In this document: positions 33,688 through 42,894 of the stretch, in pieces
How the letters are laid out: every line of letters starts with the position of its first letter
Position numbering within the stretch: the first letter of the stretch is position 1
Origin: Chlorobiota bacterium
GTDB taxonomy: Bacteria > Bacteroidota > Ignavibacteria > OLB7
DNA length: 47,287 nucleotides
Direction: 5' to 3'
NCBI GenBank assembly: GCA_028287785.1
Contig: JAQBOZ010000004.1
Coordinates: 1-47,287 of the forward strand
Notes under the pieces: model-generated
What the model was told of the DNA's origin: nothing
Database searches by the model: none
The model's input: only the letters and a program-made list of their open reading frames with translations
Program-made: the position numbers and the translations under genes

Positions 33688-34119
33688 ATGGCCCTTCAGT
33701 TTTTCAACGCGAAGCCGTACTACAATACCGAGCCGGTGCGCGATCTGATGTGGTCGGCGCTTCCGTATCCGAACGACGAGATGCTCGACAGGCTTCTTCA
33801 ACGCTATCATGATGATGACGACATGCGTCTGATCGGCGCCGTCGGCGATGGTGATAACGTGCTGGGAATCGTTGGGCTGAAAATCGATCATGAAGGCGGG
33901 GGGACCATCCTTCATCTGCGTGTTCACGATGATCTGCTGCGGCAGGGGATCGGCTCGGCGATGGTGATGAAGGTGATCGATCTCCTCAAACTCCACAGGC
34001 TTGACAGCCGAAGCGCCGAGCCGCTCCTTCCGTTCTATTCCCAGCTTGGATTTACCTCCTGGGTGATCGGCGAGAAGCCCCGCGGCACCAAATGGTACGG
34101 CGTCCGCTGGGAGGGGTAG
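33688..34119 (+). CDS. GNAT-family N-acetyltransferase
   Basis: A 143-residue acetyltransferase. The acetyl-CoA-binding motif A is [20 protein letters not shown] (RQGIGSA as Q/RxxGxG/A), and motif B is [13 protein letters not shown]. Substrate is unknown. ATG 33688 is preferred to a TTG two codons upstream; GGAAG at 33678-33682 lies 5 nt before it. fumC follows on the same strand after 53 bp, but a functional link is not obvious. Confidence 0.85.
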   Translation: MALQFFNAKPYYNTEPVRDLMWSALPYPNDEMLDRLLQRYHDDDDMRLIGAVGDGDNVLGIVGLKIDHEGGGTILHLRVHDDLLRQGIGSAMVMKVIDLLKLHRLDSRSAEPLLPFYSQLGFTSWVIGEKPRGTKWYGVRWEG

Positions 34120-34172
34120 GGGAGGGCTTATGGCCTTGTTCAAATCATTTTTTGGATCAACTATCTACGTCA

Positions 34173-35576
34173 ATGAACTACCGAATCGAACGTGATACGA
34201 TGGGGGAGATGCAGGTTCCCACCGATCGTTACTATGGCGCGCAGACCGCTCGCTCGCTCGAAAATTTCAAGATCGGTGGCGATCGCTTCCCAAGGGAGTT
34301 GATCCGCGCGCTCGGCATCCTCAAAAAGGCCGCGGCCCTGACCAATCGCGAGCTTGGGCTTCTCTCCGATGAGAAGACCGGGTTGATTTCCCGCGCGGCG
34401 GATGAGGTGATCGACGGCGCGCTGGATGATCACTTTCCCCTGGTTGTGTGGCAGACCGGCAGCGGCACGCAGACCAACATGAACGCCAACGAGGTGATCT
34501 CCAACCGCGCAATCGAGATGGCCGGCGGGGAGATGGGCTCGAAGAAGCCGATTCATCCGAACGACGATGTCAACAAGGCGCAATCCTCGAACGATACGTT
34601 TCCGACGGCGATGCATATCGCCGCGGCCGAGCGGATCGTGCGCCATCTGATCCCGCGCATCGAGGCGCTTCGCGATACGCTCGAAGCCAAGAGCCGGGAG
34701 TTCATGGAGATCGTCAAGATCGGACGGACGCATCTGATGGATGCCACGCCGCTGACGCTGGGGCAGGAGATCTCCGGCTGGGTACAGCAGTTGAACAATG
34801 GGCTGAAGCGGATCAATCTGGCGCTCGACGGGCTCTACGAGCTGGCGCTTGGCGGCACCGCCGTCGGCACGGGGCTGAACACTCACCCCGATTTCGCCGA
34901 GCGCGGCGCGGCGAGAATCGCCGAGTTGAGCGGCCTGCCGTTCCGTTCGGCCCCCAACAAGTATGAATCGCTCGCCGCGCACGACGCCATCGTCTTTGCG
35001 TCGGGAGCGCTCAAGACGCTGGCCTGTTCGCTGATGAAGATCGCCAACGATGTCCGCTGGCTGGCGTCCGGGCCGCGCTCCGGCATCGGCGAGATCAACA
35101 TCCCGGAGAATGAGCCCGGAAGCTCGATCATGCCGGGAAAGGTGAACCCCACGCAGTCCGAGGCGATGACCATGGTCTGTGCGCAGGTGATCGGCAATGA
35201 CGCGGCAATCGCCGTGGGGGGGATGTCCGGGAACTTCGAGCTGAATGTGTTCAAGCCGGTGATGATCTTCAATCTCCTCAACTCGATCCGCCTGCTCGGC
35301 GATGCCTGCGAGAGCTTCAACGAGCACTGCGCCGTCGGTATCGAGCCGAACCCGACCGGCATCCGGAACCATCTGGAGAACTCGCTGATGCTGGTCACGG
35401 CGCTCAACCCGCATATCGGCTACGACAACGCCGCGAAGATCGCGAAGAAGGCGCACAAGGAGGGAACCACGCTCCGCCAGTCCGCGATGGCGCTGGGCCT
35501 GCTTACCGATGAGCAGTTCACCGAGTGGGTCCGTCCCGAGGAGATGGTCGGCCCCAGCGCCGGCGTGAACGGGTAG
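34173..35576 (+). CDS. fumC: Class II fumarate hydratase
   Basis: Interconverts fumarate and malate in the TCA cycle, cytoplasmic, iron-independent. It has 467 residues, the class II length. Signatures are [50 protein letters not shown], and [16 protein letters not shown], which carries the mobile-loop serine. The start at 34173 gives the usual N-terminus [13 protein letters not shown]. An inverted repeat with possible terminator function follows the stop. Confidence 0.97.
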   Translation: MNYRIERDTMGEMQVPTDRYYGAQTARSLENFKIGGDRFPRELIRALGILKKAAALTNRELGLLSDEKTGLISRAADEVIDGALDDHFPLVVWQTGSGTQTNMNANEVISNRAIEMAGGEMGSKKPIHPNDDVNKAQSSNDTFPTAMHIAAAERIVRHLIPRIEALRDTLEAKSREFMEIVKIGRTHLMDATPLTLGQEISGWVQQLNNGLKRINLALDGLYELALGGTAVGTGLNTHPDFAERGAARIAELSGLPFRSAPNKYESLAAHDAIVFASGALKTLACSLMKIANDVRWLASGPRSGIGEINIPENEPGSSIMPGKVNPTQSEAMTMVCAQVIGNDAAIAVGGMSGNFELNVFKPVMIFNLLNSIRLLGDACESFNEHCAVGIEPNPTGIRNHLENSLMLVTALNPHIGYDNAAKIAKKAHKEGTTLRQSAMALGLLTDEQFTEWVRPEEMVGPSAGVNG

Positions 35577-35598
35577 CGAACGTCGAATGTTGTGATCG

Positions 35599-35636
35599 TT
35601 CCGGGGATGGCGTCCGCGCGGCGCCGTTCCCCGGAA
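35599..35636 (+). terminator. Possible terminator after fumC
   Basis: TTCCGGGGA (35599-35607) and TCCCCGGAA (35628-35636) form a 9-bp stem 22 bp after the stop. There is no clear T-run. Confidence 0.4.
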
Positions 35637-35781
35637 TGTTCAGTCATGGCGCGAACATTGTTCAGGGATCATACGTTATCCAGATCGCGGCATCCCCGAT
35701 TTCACCGTCCGCCGGATCGGTTGTAATCGCCTGAGCATATCTCTCTATCCTCGCATGATCCCCCTTCAATCAGCAGTTGTC

Positions 35782-37419
35782 ATGAAGCTCTTACAGCCAT
35801 TGTACCTCCTGGCCTTTCTCTTCACGATTGTGTTCGCATCGGCGCTCCACGCACAGCCCGGCGTCCGGGTCGTCAACGTGGTGTCCGGCGCGCCGCCGCT
35901 CGATGCCTATATCGACAGCTCGGCGCCCCCCGCGATCACCGGCGTTGCGTATGGTTATGCCAGCGGAGTGGCGCCGGTTGCGACGGGGAATCATCATATC
36001 ACAATCACCACAAGCGGGCTGCCGCCGGGCTTCGGGGTAGTCGATACGCTCCTTTCACTCCCTGAAAAGCGTATCTACGCCCTCTTTCTCGTCGGCTCGG
36101 GGGGGATCGATCAGATCGTTACCTCCTATGCTCCCGGTCCGATCGATTCCGGCCGCGCGCGCGTCAGGTTTGTCAATGGCGCGCTTGGCGGGGGGAATAT
36201 CGATATCGCCGCCCTGCTGGGTGGGGGGGAGCAGATCGCCGTCAACGCGCTTCCGTATCGCGCTTCCACCGATTTCTCCACCGGGCCGGCAACCGATCTC
36301 ACGGTGAAGGTGTCTCCCGCAGGCCAGCCGGCGATCTACCGCGCGTTCGGATATCTCACCAGCGGCCATGCCTACACCATTGTGATCTCCGGCAGCGCGG
36401 ACAGCATCGTGATGCACGCGTTCGATGAAAGCGATACCAACGCGCAGACGCCGATGGTACAGTTCACGCCGCTTCCGTTGCAGGCGGGAGCGTTCCGCGC
36501 CGTGAACGTGGCGAACGGTTTCGGCCCGCTCGATCTCTATCTCGACGATGCCTCCGCCGCGCCGTTCGGGGGGCTCGCGGAGAATTCCGCCGGGCCGCAG
36601 ACCACATCGCTCACGGGAGCGCACGCGGTGCATATCAGCAGAGCGGGAGAAGGAGCTGGGAAAGCCGTGTTGACCGCGAACGTGACGATTGCGGCCGATA
36701 CATCGACCACGCTTTTCATCACGTCGAATCAGGGGACCGATCCGCTCAATTCGGTTTCGCTCTATCGCGGCCTGGCACATCGTCCGGCGCTCGGGGATAT
36801 CATGGTGCGCGTGCTCAACGCTTCCCCCGATCCGGGAGCGGTAACGCCCAGAATCATTCTCGCCGACGGGAGCGCAAGGACAATGGAAACGATCGGCGCC
36901 CGCGAGGCGACATCCTATATGATGGGCACGGCGGGGACGGTGACGATCGAGCTTGCGAAGGGATCGGCGACCGATCCGTTCATGGTCGTAAGCGGGGTGG
37001 CGGGCGCGAACCGGATTGCCACGGCGGTGATCAGCGTCAGCGCGAGCAACGGCACGCTGGCCGTGCGGCTCCTCTTCGAGAATGATGATGTCCCGCAGGA
37101 GCCTCTTCAGCTTATGACGCCGACCGCATCGGCGGGCGGTGGTGAAAGCCCCGGTGCCTCATCGATTTCCATCGCGCCGAATCCCGCTTCGGGGGATGCT
37201 CTGCTCTCCTGTACGGTGCATGGCGCCGGCCGCGTCCGCGTGGCGCTGGTGAATCTTGTCGGCCAGCAGGTTGCGGTGCTGGCGGATGGCGATTTCCCAT
37301 CGGGTAGAACCACGATCCGCTTTTCAACGGCTGGATTTCCCGCGGGCTACTACTCGGTGATAGTGACCGGGGGGAATGGCGATGTGACGGCGAATGGCCG
37401 GATGATGATCGTTCGATAA
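35782..37419 (+). CDS. Secreted DUF4397 protein with T9SS sorting domain
   Basis: A 545-residue exported protein. The signal peptide is LLQPLYLLAFLFTIVFASALHAQ with start 35782; an in-frame ATG at 35755 would extend it by 9 residues. Repeated DUF4397 beta units occur at VRVVNVVSGAPPLDAYID, RVRFVNGALGGGNIDIAA, FRAVNVANGFGPLDLYLDD and MVRVLNASPDPGAVTP. The C-terminal ~80 residues are a T9SS type A sorting domain (ISIAPNPASGDALLSC, VALVNLVGQQVAVL, FPAGYYSVIVTG), to be processed by a PorU sortase. Function is unknown; DUF4397 proteins are typically cell-surface. A family 1 repeat follows. Confidence 0.88.
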   Translation: MKLLQPLYLLAFLFTIVFASALHAQPGVRVVNVVSGAPPLDAYIDSSAPPAITGVAYGYASGVAPVATGNHHITITTSGLPPGFGVVDTLLSLPEKRIYALFLVGSGGIDQIVTSYAPGPIDSGRARVRFVNGALGGGNIDIAALLGGGEQIAVNALPYRASTDFSTGPATDLTVKVSPAGQPAIYRAFGYLTSGHAYTIVISGSADSIVMHAFDESDTNAQTPMVQFTPLPLQAGAFRAVNVANGFGPLDLYLDDASAAPFGGLAENSAGPQTTSLTGAHAVHISRAGEGAGKAVLTANVTIAADTSTTLFITSNQGTDPLNSVSLYRGLAHRPALGDIMVRVLNASPDPGAVTPRIILADGSARTMETIGAREATSYMMGTAGTVTIELAKGSATDPFMVVSGVAGANRIATAVISVSASNGTLAVRLLFENDDVPQEPLQLMTPTASAGGGESPGASSISIAPNPASGDALLSCTVHGAGRVRVALVNLVGQQVAVLADGDFPSGRTTIRFSTAGFPAGYYSVIVTGGNGDVTANGRMMIVR

Positions 37420-37485
37420 TCTCGCTGTCCGGTGCCGCCCCGGTGGGGCTTGAGGATGGGGCGAGAAACCCTGCCTTGTTTTCTG

Positions 37486-37536
37486 CAAGCCCCGGAGGGG
37501 CGCAATCCCTGGTGCGCGGGGCATCGCCCCGCGCAC
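37486..37536 (+). repeat. Family 1 palindromic repeat, copy 3
   Basis: CAA, then GCCCCGGAGGGGC, GCAATCCCTG, and the GCGCGGGGC-ATC-GCCCCGCGC hairpin. A third short hairpin of the family (GCCCCGGTGGGGC) lies about 40 bp upstream at 37436-37449; copy 4 has a counterpart at similar distance. It ends 18 bp before the TPR/LuxR start codon. Confidence 0.93.
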
Positions 37537-37554
37537 GCAATTCCCGTCTCCCTC

Positions 37555-39318
37555 ATGGCCGATTCCATCGAACAACTTGAAGGCACGCTCGCCGGATCGA
37601 TCGACGAGCGTGAACGAGTCATCACGCTGAACCAGCTTTCCGGGCATCTCCTCCAGATCGATCCGCAACGGTCGCTCCGGCTGGCCGAGGAAGCACACGC
37701 GCTGGCTCTCTCCACGGGTGATCGTCCCGGAGAGGCCAGCAGCCTCCGCGCGATTGCCCACGGCCACGACACGCTCTCCGATTATCTGAGCGCCATGACG
37801 CACGCACGGCGTGCCCACGCGTTGTTCAGGAAGATGAACGATAGAACGGGCGTTGCCGACGCGTTGATCTCCATCGGCATCATCGCCCGCGGCATGACCG
37901 ATGTCGGCGTCGCGATGTCGGCGTTCAGCGAGGCGCTGGAACTGTTCAGGGAGCAGGATGATCGCGCCAGGATGGCCGCCGCCTACAACAACATCGGCAC
38001 GATTCACAGCGGCATCGGCAATCTCTCCGAGGCGCTGGAGGCGTATCTCGTCAGCATTCGTCTCTACGAGGAAGTGGGGGATGAACTGAGTGTGGCGATC
38101 ATCACCGGCAACATCGGCAATATCCATTACTATCTGGGCGATTTCGATACATCGCTGGGATATCATCACCGATCGCTGGAGCTTGCCCGGCGGCTTGGCA
38201 ACACCTACAGCGAGGCGCTTTCGCTGGGAAATATCTCCTCCATCCACAAGGCCCGTGGCGAGTATCAGGCCGCGTTCAATGCGGTGGCGCGCGAGCTGGA
38301 GATCTTTCAGACACTTGGGGAGAAGCACTATGAGGCGGTGGCTCACCTGAAAATCGCCATGCTCCACGATCTTCAGGGGGATTCGAGATCGGCGGTCGGG
38401 GAGATGCGGGCCGCGGCGAAGATCGCGGTGGAGATCGGCAGCAGGGATACGTATGTCGATGCCCAGTTCAGGATCGGGGTTCTTCATCGTGACGGCGGGG
38501 AATTCAGACAGGCCCTGACCGCGTTGAAGAGTGGGCTTGCGATGGCCGAGGAGGCGAAGCTGCTGAAGCCGGAGATGGAACTCCGTGAGGTTCTTGCCGA
38601 TGTCTGCGCGTCGCTGGGGGATTTCCCCGAGGCGTACCGCCATCTCCAGCGTTGCGACACGCTGCGCCGGGATATCTTCAGCGAGGACCGTCGGCGCGCG
38701 ATCGCGGAGATGCAGGCCCGGTTCGATGTGGAGCGTGCCGGGCGGGAACGGGAGCTGTCCCGGCTGAAGAGCGAACATCGTGCGGAACTGGCGGAGCGGC
38801 GTTCACGGGATCTGACCTCGATGGCGAACCATCTCGCGCAGAAGAACACGTTCCTTCAGAAGCTCCGCAGGGATGTCGTCGGCCTCTCTGAGCGGCATCC
38901 TGAGGGAAAGAAGGCCCTGGACGAAATCCTCCGTTCGATTGCCGAGCACAGCAGTGATGATGAAGAATGGCGGCGGTTCGATCAGGAGTTTCAGCGCGTC
39001 CACCACGATTTTATCGCGATGCTTTCGGAACGCTGCCCGCGCCTGACGCCGAGCGAGCTGAAGCTCTGCGCGCTTCTGAAGAGCAATCTCTCGAACAAGG
39101 AGATCGCGCGGCTCCTTTCGGTTTCGATGCGGAATGTGGAGAGCCATCGCTACGCGATCCGCAGGAAGCTGGGGCTCACGTCCGATATCAATCTCGCCTC
39201 CTATCTGGCCGGGCTTCAGATTGCGCGGGGCGATGCCCCGCGCAGCAGGGATTGCGCCCCTCCGGGGCTTGAAGAACATACCTTCCCTCCGTCCCCAGGC
39301 CCCAGCGGGGCGTCATAG
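37555..39318 (+). CDS. TPR-repeat regulator with LuxR-type HTH domain
   Basis: A 587-residue predicted cytoplasmic regulator. Residues ~20-380 are tetratricopeptide repeats with clear consensus pairs (AAYNNIGTIHSGIGNLSEAL, ITGNIGNIHYYLGDFDTSL, SLGNISSIHKARGEYQAA). A coiled-coil stretch follows (~385-470). A C-terminal LuxR-like helix-turn-helix comes at ~496-540: LTPSELKLCALLKSNLSNKE, IARLLSVSMRNVESHRYAI. This layout is common in Bacteroidota signalling proteins. No receiver or kinase domain is present, so the TPR region probably senses a partner. The last ~31 residues (RGDAPRSRDCAPPGLEE...) are encoded by a family 1 repeat and its flank, so the original stop was probably lost on insertion. 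ATG 37555 is the first start after copy 3 of that repeat. Confidence 0.85.
   Translation: MADSIEQLEGTLAGSIDERERVITLNQLSGHLLQIDPQRSLRLAEEAHALALSTGDRPGEASSLRAIAHGHDTLSDYLSAMTHARRAHALFRKMNDRTGVADALISIGIIARGMTDVGVAMSAFSEALELFREQDDRARMAAAYNNIGTIHSGIGNLSEALEAYLVSIRLYEEVGDELSVAIITGNIGNIHYYLGDFDTSLGYHHRSLELARRLGNTYSEALSLGNISSIHKARGEYQAAFNAVARELEIFQTLGEKHYEAVAHLKIAMLHDLQGDSRSAVGEMRAAAKIAVEIGSRDTYVDAQFRIGVLHRDGGEFRQALTALKSGLAMAEEAKLLKPEMELREVLADVCASLGDFPEAYRHLQRCDTLRRDIFSEDRRRAIAEMQARFDVERAGRERELSRLKSEHRAELAERRSRDLTSMANHLAQKNTFLQKLRRDVVGLSERHPEGKKALDEILRSIAEHSSDDEEWRRFDQEFQRVHHDFIAMLSERCPRLTPSELKLCALLKSNLSNKEIARLLSVSMRNVESHRYAIRRKLGLTSDINLASYLAGLQIARGDAPRSRDCAPPGLEEHTFPPSPGPSGAS
39223..39271 (-). repeat. 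Family 1 palindromic repeat, copy 4, inside a coding region
   Basis: Reverse orientation: GCGCGGGGC-GAT-GCCCCGCGC (39223-39243), CAGGGATTGC, then GCCCCTCCGGGGC (39256-39268). It is in frame with the TPR/LuxR gene and encodes its C-terminal extension. Together with copy 3 it brackets that gene as an inverted pair about 1.7 kb apart. Confidence 0.93.
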
Positions 39319-39330
39319 CTCCACCATGAG

Positions 39331-39372
39331 GCGCAGCCCCATGCAGCGCAGCTCCATGCAGCGCACATCCCC
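39331..39372. repeat. 15-bp tandem repeat, about 2.7 copies
   Basis: GCGCAGCCCCATGCA, GCGCAGCTCCATGCA, GCGCACATCC. It lies in the short gap between the TPR/LuxR gene and the convergent CAP lipoprotein gene. Confidence 0.7.
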
Positions 39373-39389
39373 GAATCAGCGAGAAGAAG

Positions 39390-40010
39390 CTACCGCATCA
39401 CCGGAATCGGCACCGTGCCGATCATGAACAGATCCATCGTCGCGTAGATGCCGTCGTAGTTCTGCATCCGCCCGCCGGTGATGCCGACGCCGATCACCGG
39501 GCGCGCGCCATCCCACTCGGGGATCAGATTTCTGAAATGCTCGGGGCTGTTGATCCAGCCGTCGACGATGATGCGGGCCATCTCGTCGTATGTATGATTG
39601 CGTCCGAGAGCGGGCTCGAAGAGCGGGGACCAGCTTGCGTTTTCGTAGCCGGCGACGTAATCGCCGCCGCCGCTGCGCCGGTAGCGATCGCCCAGCTTGT
39701 TCCACCCGCTGATGTTGGCGATATGCGCCACCTTCATGGTTCGCGCCTGGTAATCGGCCATCCATTCGGCGGCGTCCGCTGTCCGTTGATCCGGGTTCAG
39801 GAGCGTCAGATTATGCTTCGAGCGGAAAAGATTGATGTATTCCACCGTAAGCGACGCGAGAAGATCCCGGTCGATCGTCCTTCCGATAACTTCATCGCCA
39901 CGACGCTTCAACGCCGGGTGCGGTGGAGTGTGAACGGAGTAGTCTGGTATGGTCGCGCATCCGAAGAGACAGAGTGCGACCGCGATGAGAAGGGGTGAGA
40001 TTTTGATCAT
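39390..40010 (-). CDS. CAP/SCP-domain lipoprotein
   Basis: A 206-residue predicted lipoprotein. Start 40010 gives a lipoprotein signal peptide with lipobox LFGC (PLLIAVALCLFGCATIP); a longer frame from 40064 does not begin with a signal. The CAP domain is recognisable from VEYINLFRSKHNLTLLNPDQ, VAHIANISGWNKLGDRY, YENASWSPLF, IIVDGWINSPEHFRNLI and VIGVGITGG. CAP proteins occur in many secreted proteins with varied roles; function here is unknown. The gene is divergent from uvrC. Confidence 0.87.
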   Translation of the reverse strand: MIKISPLLIAVALCLFGCATIPDYSVHTPPHPALKRRGDEVIGRTIDRDLLASLTVEYINLFRSKHNLTLLNPDQRTADAAEWMADYQARTMKVAHIANISGWNKLGDRYRRSGGGDYVAGYENASWSPLFEPALGRNHTYDEMARIIVDGWINSPEHFRNLIPEWDGARPVIGVGITGGRMQNYDGIYATMDLFMIGTVPIPVMR

Positions 40011-40142
40011 AGTTGACTTCTCTATTCTCGACGCAGTTAGGGGAGTGCTATTTTGTCCCGACATGCGCGTTCCACGAAACGTGACAAATCCCCGTGGCGC
40101 GCTCCCGATTCCAGCAACTTATTCGGCGATCGATTCCGGTTT

Positions 40143-42209
40143 ATGATAGATCCAGCAGCAGAGAACAACCCCCCCGCTCAGGAGCTTCCATCGCAACCCG
40201 ATGTTCCCGAGAATGATGTGGTGGAGATCCCGCTGACGCTTCAGGAGAAGCTCGACAATCTTCCCACCGATCCCGGCGTGTACCAGTACCGCGACCAGGA
40301 TGGGAAGGTGATCTACGTCGGCAAGGCGAAAAACCTCCGCAACCGCGTCCGCAGCTATTTCCAGAAGGGACGCCCGCGCGACGCCAAGACCACGGCGCTC
40401 GTCAGAAAAATCGTCGACCTTGAAGTGATCGTCACCGACTCCGCGGTGGAGGCGTTGATCCTCGAGGATACGCTGATCAAGAAGCTCCGCCCGCGCTACA
40501 ACGTGATGCTGAAGGATGATAAAACCTATCCGTATATCCGGCTCACCAGCGAACCATTTCCGAGGCTTTTCGCCACGCGCAAAATGATTCGCGACGGAAG
40601 CCGGTATTTCGGCCCGTACACCGATGCGAAATACGTCCGCTATCTCCTCAAGACAATCCGCTCGATCTTCCCGATCCGCTCGTGCGATTTCAATCTCAAC
40701 GATGAAACCATCGCCGCCCGGAAATTCAAGATCTGTCTCGATTATCATATCGGAAAATGCGAGGGGCCGTGCGAGGGATTTGTCAACGAGGCGCATTATG
40801 GGGATATGATCCGGCAGGTGGTGCAGGTGCTCAACGGGAAGACGCGATCGCTGGAGAAAACGCTGGAGCAGGATATGCAGAATCTTGCCGGCGCGATGCG
40901 GTTCGAGGAGGCGGCCGTGCTCAGAAATCGTCTCCAGAAGCTGCGCGAGTACAGCGGCAAGCAGAAAGTGGTCACCGAGGATATCACCGATCGCGACGTG
41001 ATAGCGTTTGCCGCCGAGGATGATGATGCGTGCGCCGTTATTTTCAAGGTGCGCGATGGACGGCTCACCGGAAAACAGCATCATTATCTGACCGGCGTTC
41101 TCCAGATGGGGGAATCGGAGATTATGGAAAATGTCATCGAGCGGCATTATACCGCCACCGATTCCATTCCCGAGGAGATTTTCCTTCCGGTCGAGCTTGG
41201 AGATGATTTCGAGGTGATCCAGCGCTTTCTCACCGATAAACGGGGCGACGGTCGCGTGCAGCTTATCGTCCCGAAAATCGGCGACAAGCAGAAGCTGGTG
41301 ACGATGGCGCAGACCAACGCGAAATTCCTGCTGGACGAGCTGAAGATTCAGCGGATGAAACGCTCGGACATGGTCCCGCGCCCCGTGCAGAGCCTTCAAC
41401 GCGACCTTCGCCTGAAGGATGTGCCGCGCCGCATCGAGTGTTTCGATAATTCGAATATTCAGGGAACCGATCCCGTTTCATCGATGGTCTGCTTCGTCGA
41501 CGGAAAGGCGCGACGGAGCGAGTACCGGAAATTCAAGGTGCGGACGGTGGTGGGGCCGGATGATTTCGCGACGATGAAGGAGGTGGTGGGGCGGAGATAT
41601 TCCCGCGTGATGAAGGAGGGGTGGGCGCTGCCGGATCTGATCGTGATCGATGGCGGAAAGGGGCAGGTTTCCGCGGCGATGGAGGTAATGCGCGAGCTTG
41701 GGCTTGACCATATCCCGCTGATCGGCCTGGCGAAACGTCTTGAGGAGATCGTGATCCCGGATCAGCGCGATACGATTCTGCTGCCTCGTTCATCCAGCAG
41801 CCTTCGGCTTCTCCAGCAGATTCGCGATGAGGCGCACCGGTTCGCCATCACCTTCCATCGTTCGCTTCGCGGAAAGCGGACGTTGCAGAGCGAACTGGAA
41901 AATATCCCGGGCATCGGCCCCAAGACGATGGGACGGATCTTCGATAAATTCGGATCGGTGCGCGGCGTGCAGGCCGCATCGCTCGACGAGCTGAAGGAAT
42001 TTCTCGGCCCGAAAACAGGGGAGGGCGTCTACGATTATTTCCAGGCGCAGCGCGCGGGGGAAACCAATGTCGCGGCCGATGTCGAGCTTCCCATTCTCAA
42101 CAATCCCGCCGATGACCTGCCGGATGATATCGACGACGTGCAGTTGCTGGATGATGATGATGAGGAAATCGATGCTGATGAAGAAGAAAATGAATCCGAT
42201 CTATCGTAA
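40143..42209 (+). CDS. uvrC: UvrABC excinuclease subunit C
   Basis: Makes the dual incisions 3' and 5' of DNA lesions during nucleotide excision repair, recruited by UvrB. It has 688 residues. The N-terminal GIY-YIG domain has GVYQYRDQDGKVIYVGKAKN. A UvrB-binding region follows around MQNLAGAMRFEEAAVLRNR. The RNase H-like nuclease carries CFDNSNIQGTDPVSSMVCF and LPDLIVIDGGKGQVSAAMEV. A tandem HhH domain IPGIGPKTMGRIFDKFGS comes next, and the acidic C-terminal tail (DDDEEIDADEEENE) is unusual for UvrC. ATG 40143 is preferred; an in-frame TTG at 40053 would add a non-conserved leader. Confidence 0.97.
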   Translation: MIDPAAENNPPAQELPSQPDVPENDVVEIPLTLQEKLDNLPTDPGVYQYRDQDGKVIYVGKAKNLRNRVRSYFQKGRPRDAKTTALVRKIVDLEVIVTDSAVEALILEDTLIKKLRPRYNVMLKDDKTYPYIRLTSEPFPRLFATRKMIRDGSRYFGPYTDAKYVRYLLKTIRSIFPIRSCDFNLNDETIAARKFKICLDYHIGKCEGPCEGFVNEAHYGDMIRQVVQVLNGKTRSLEKTLEQDMQNLAGAMRFEEAAVLRNRLQKLREYSGKQKVVTEDITDRDVIAFAAEDDDACAVIFKVRDGRLTGKQHHYLTGVLQMGESEIMENVIERHYTATDSIPEEIFLPVELGDDFEVIQRFLTDKRGDGRVQLIVPKIGDKQKLVTMAQTNAKFLLDELKIQRMKRSDMVPRPVQSLQRDLRLKDVPRRIECFDNSNIQGTDPVSSMVCFVDGKARRSEYRKFKVRTVVGPDDFATMKEVVGRRYSRVMKEGWALPDLIVIDGGKGQVSAAMEVMRELGLDHIPLIGLAKRLEEIVIPDQRDTILLPRSSSSLRLLQQIRDEAHRFAITFHRSLRGKRTLQSELENIPGIGPKTMGRIFDKFGSVRGVQAASLDELKEFLGPKTGEGVYDYFQAQRAGETNVAADVELPILNNPADDLPDDIDDVQLLDDDDEEIDADEEENESDLS

Positions 42210-42320
42210 CGACTCCGTTGCCAGACGATGAAATAACCCTGAACTTAACAGATCGGTTCGCTTTTTCTCAGTATCCAACTATAGACGATAGCATTCGCCA
42301 CAAACGGAGGAATCAGGAGC

Positions 42321-42416
42321 ATGTCCCGGTTCAAGAAAAACATGTATAATTCCGAATATCGCGGTGAACATGAAATTCCATTCGATAATTCTCGCCGGCA
42401 TGGGTTGATTGAATAG
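42321..42416 (+). CDS. Possible 31-aa peptide upstream of the SUKH gene
   Basis: An open frame MSRFKKNMYNSEYRG... of 31 residues, preceded by AGGAG at 42315-42319 and stopping 18 bp before the SUKH gene. It is highly polar and basic, and matches no family I know. It could be a small gene or the remnant of a longer, lost one such as a toxin C-terminus. The evidence is only the ribosome-binding site and position. Confidence 0.3.
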   Translation: MSRFKKNMYNSEYRGEHEIPFDNSRRHGLIE

Positions 42417-42434
42417 AAAAGGAGTTTACACGCC

Positions 42435-42854
42435 GTGGGCCAGGGATACGATGCATTGACGAGGGGGCTCAACCTCAACCAGCCTGGAGCTGCTGAGAGC
42501 CAGATCGCCGAGCTGCTGGAGGAATCAGGGGTGAAATTTCCCTCCGCGTATCTCGATCTGCTCAGGTTTACCAACGGAGCCGAAGGATTTATTGATTCCG
42601 AAAATTATATCATAATTTTTCGGATTGAGGATCTCATCGAATATAATGAAGGCTATGGTATCCCGGAATTTGCCCCCGGATGTTTTCTGTTTGCATCAGA
42701 TGGGGGAGGATCGGCCTATCTGTTCGATACCGGTGCCGCCGGGATGCCGATCGTTGGAATTCCATTTGATTCATTGATGGAACGTCCCGTGCGCCTTGCC
42801 GGCTCGCTTCCGGAATTCCTGTACGATCTGGTGAGAATCCGGGAGATCTGGTGA
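42435..42854 (+). CDS. SMI1/KNR4 (SUKH) family protein
   Basis: A 139-residue SUKH-superfamily protein. Recognisable features are IAELLEESGVKFPSAYLDLL, RFTNGAEGFI, YIIIFRIEDLIEYN and ASDGGGSAYLFDT. SUKH proteins are often immunity proteins paired with polymorphic toxins, but no intact toxin is present nearby; some are stand-alone. GTG 42435 is the likely start, preceded by AAGGAG at 42419-42424. The next gene downstream has an immunity-like N-terminus. Confidence 0.88.
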   Translation: MGQGYDALTRGLNLNQPGAAESQIAELLEESGVKFPSAYLDLLRFTNGAEGFIDSENYIIIFRIEDLIEYNEGYGIPEFAPGCFLFASDGGGSAYLFDTGAAGMPIVGIPFDSLMERPVRLAGSLPEFLYDLVRIREIW

Positions 42855-42894
42855 TATTCGGCGGATTTACTGCTGGGGGATAGCTCTGTCGCTC

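Noticed and set aside
42245-42360. Minus-strand frame ending in a hydrophobic stretch (PPFVANAIVYSWILRK)
   Set aside because: It could be a remnant of a small membrane protein, but most of the frame is antisense to the SUKH gene and there is no independent start; too little evidence to annotate.
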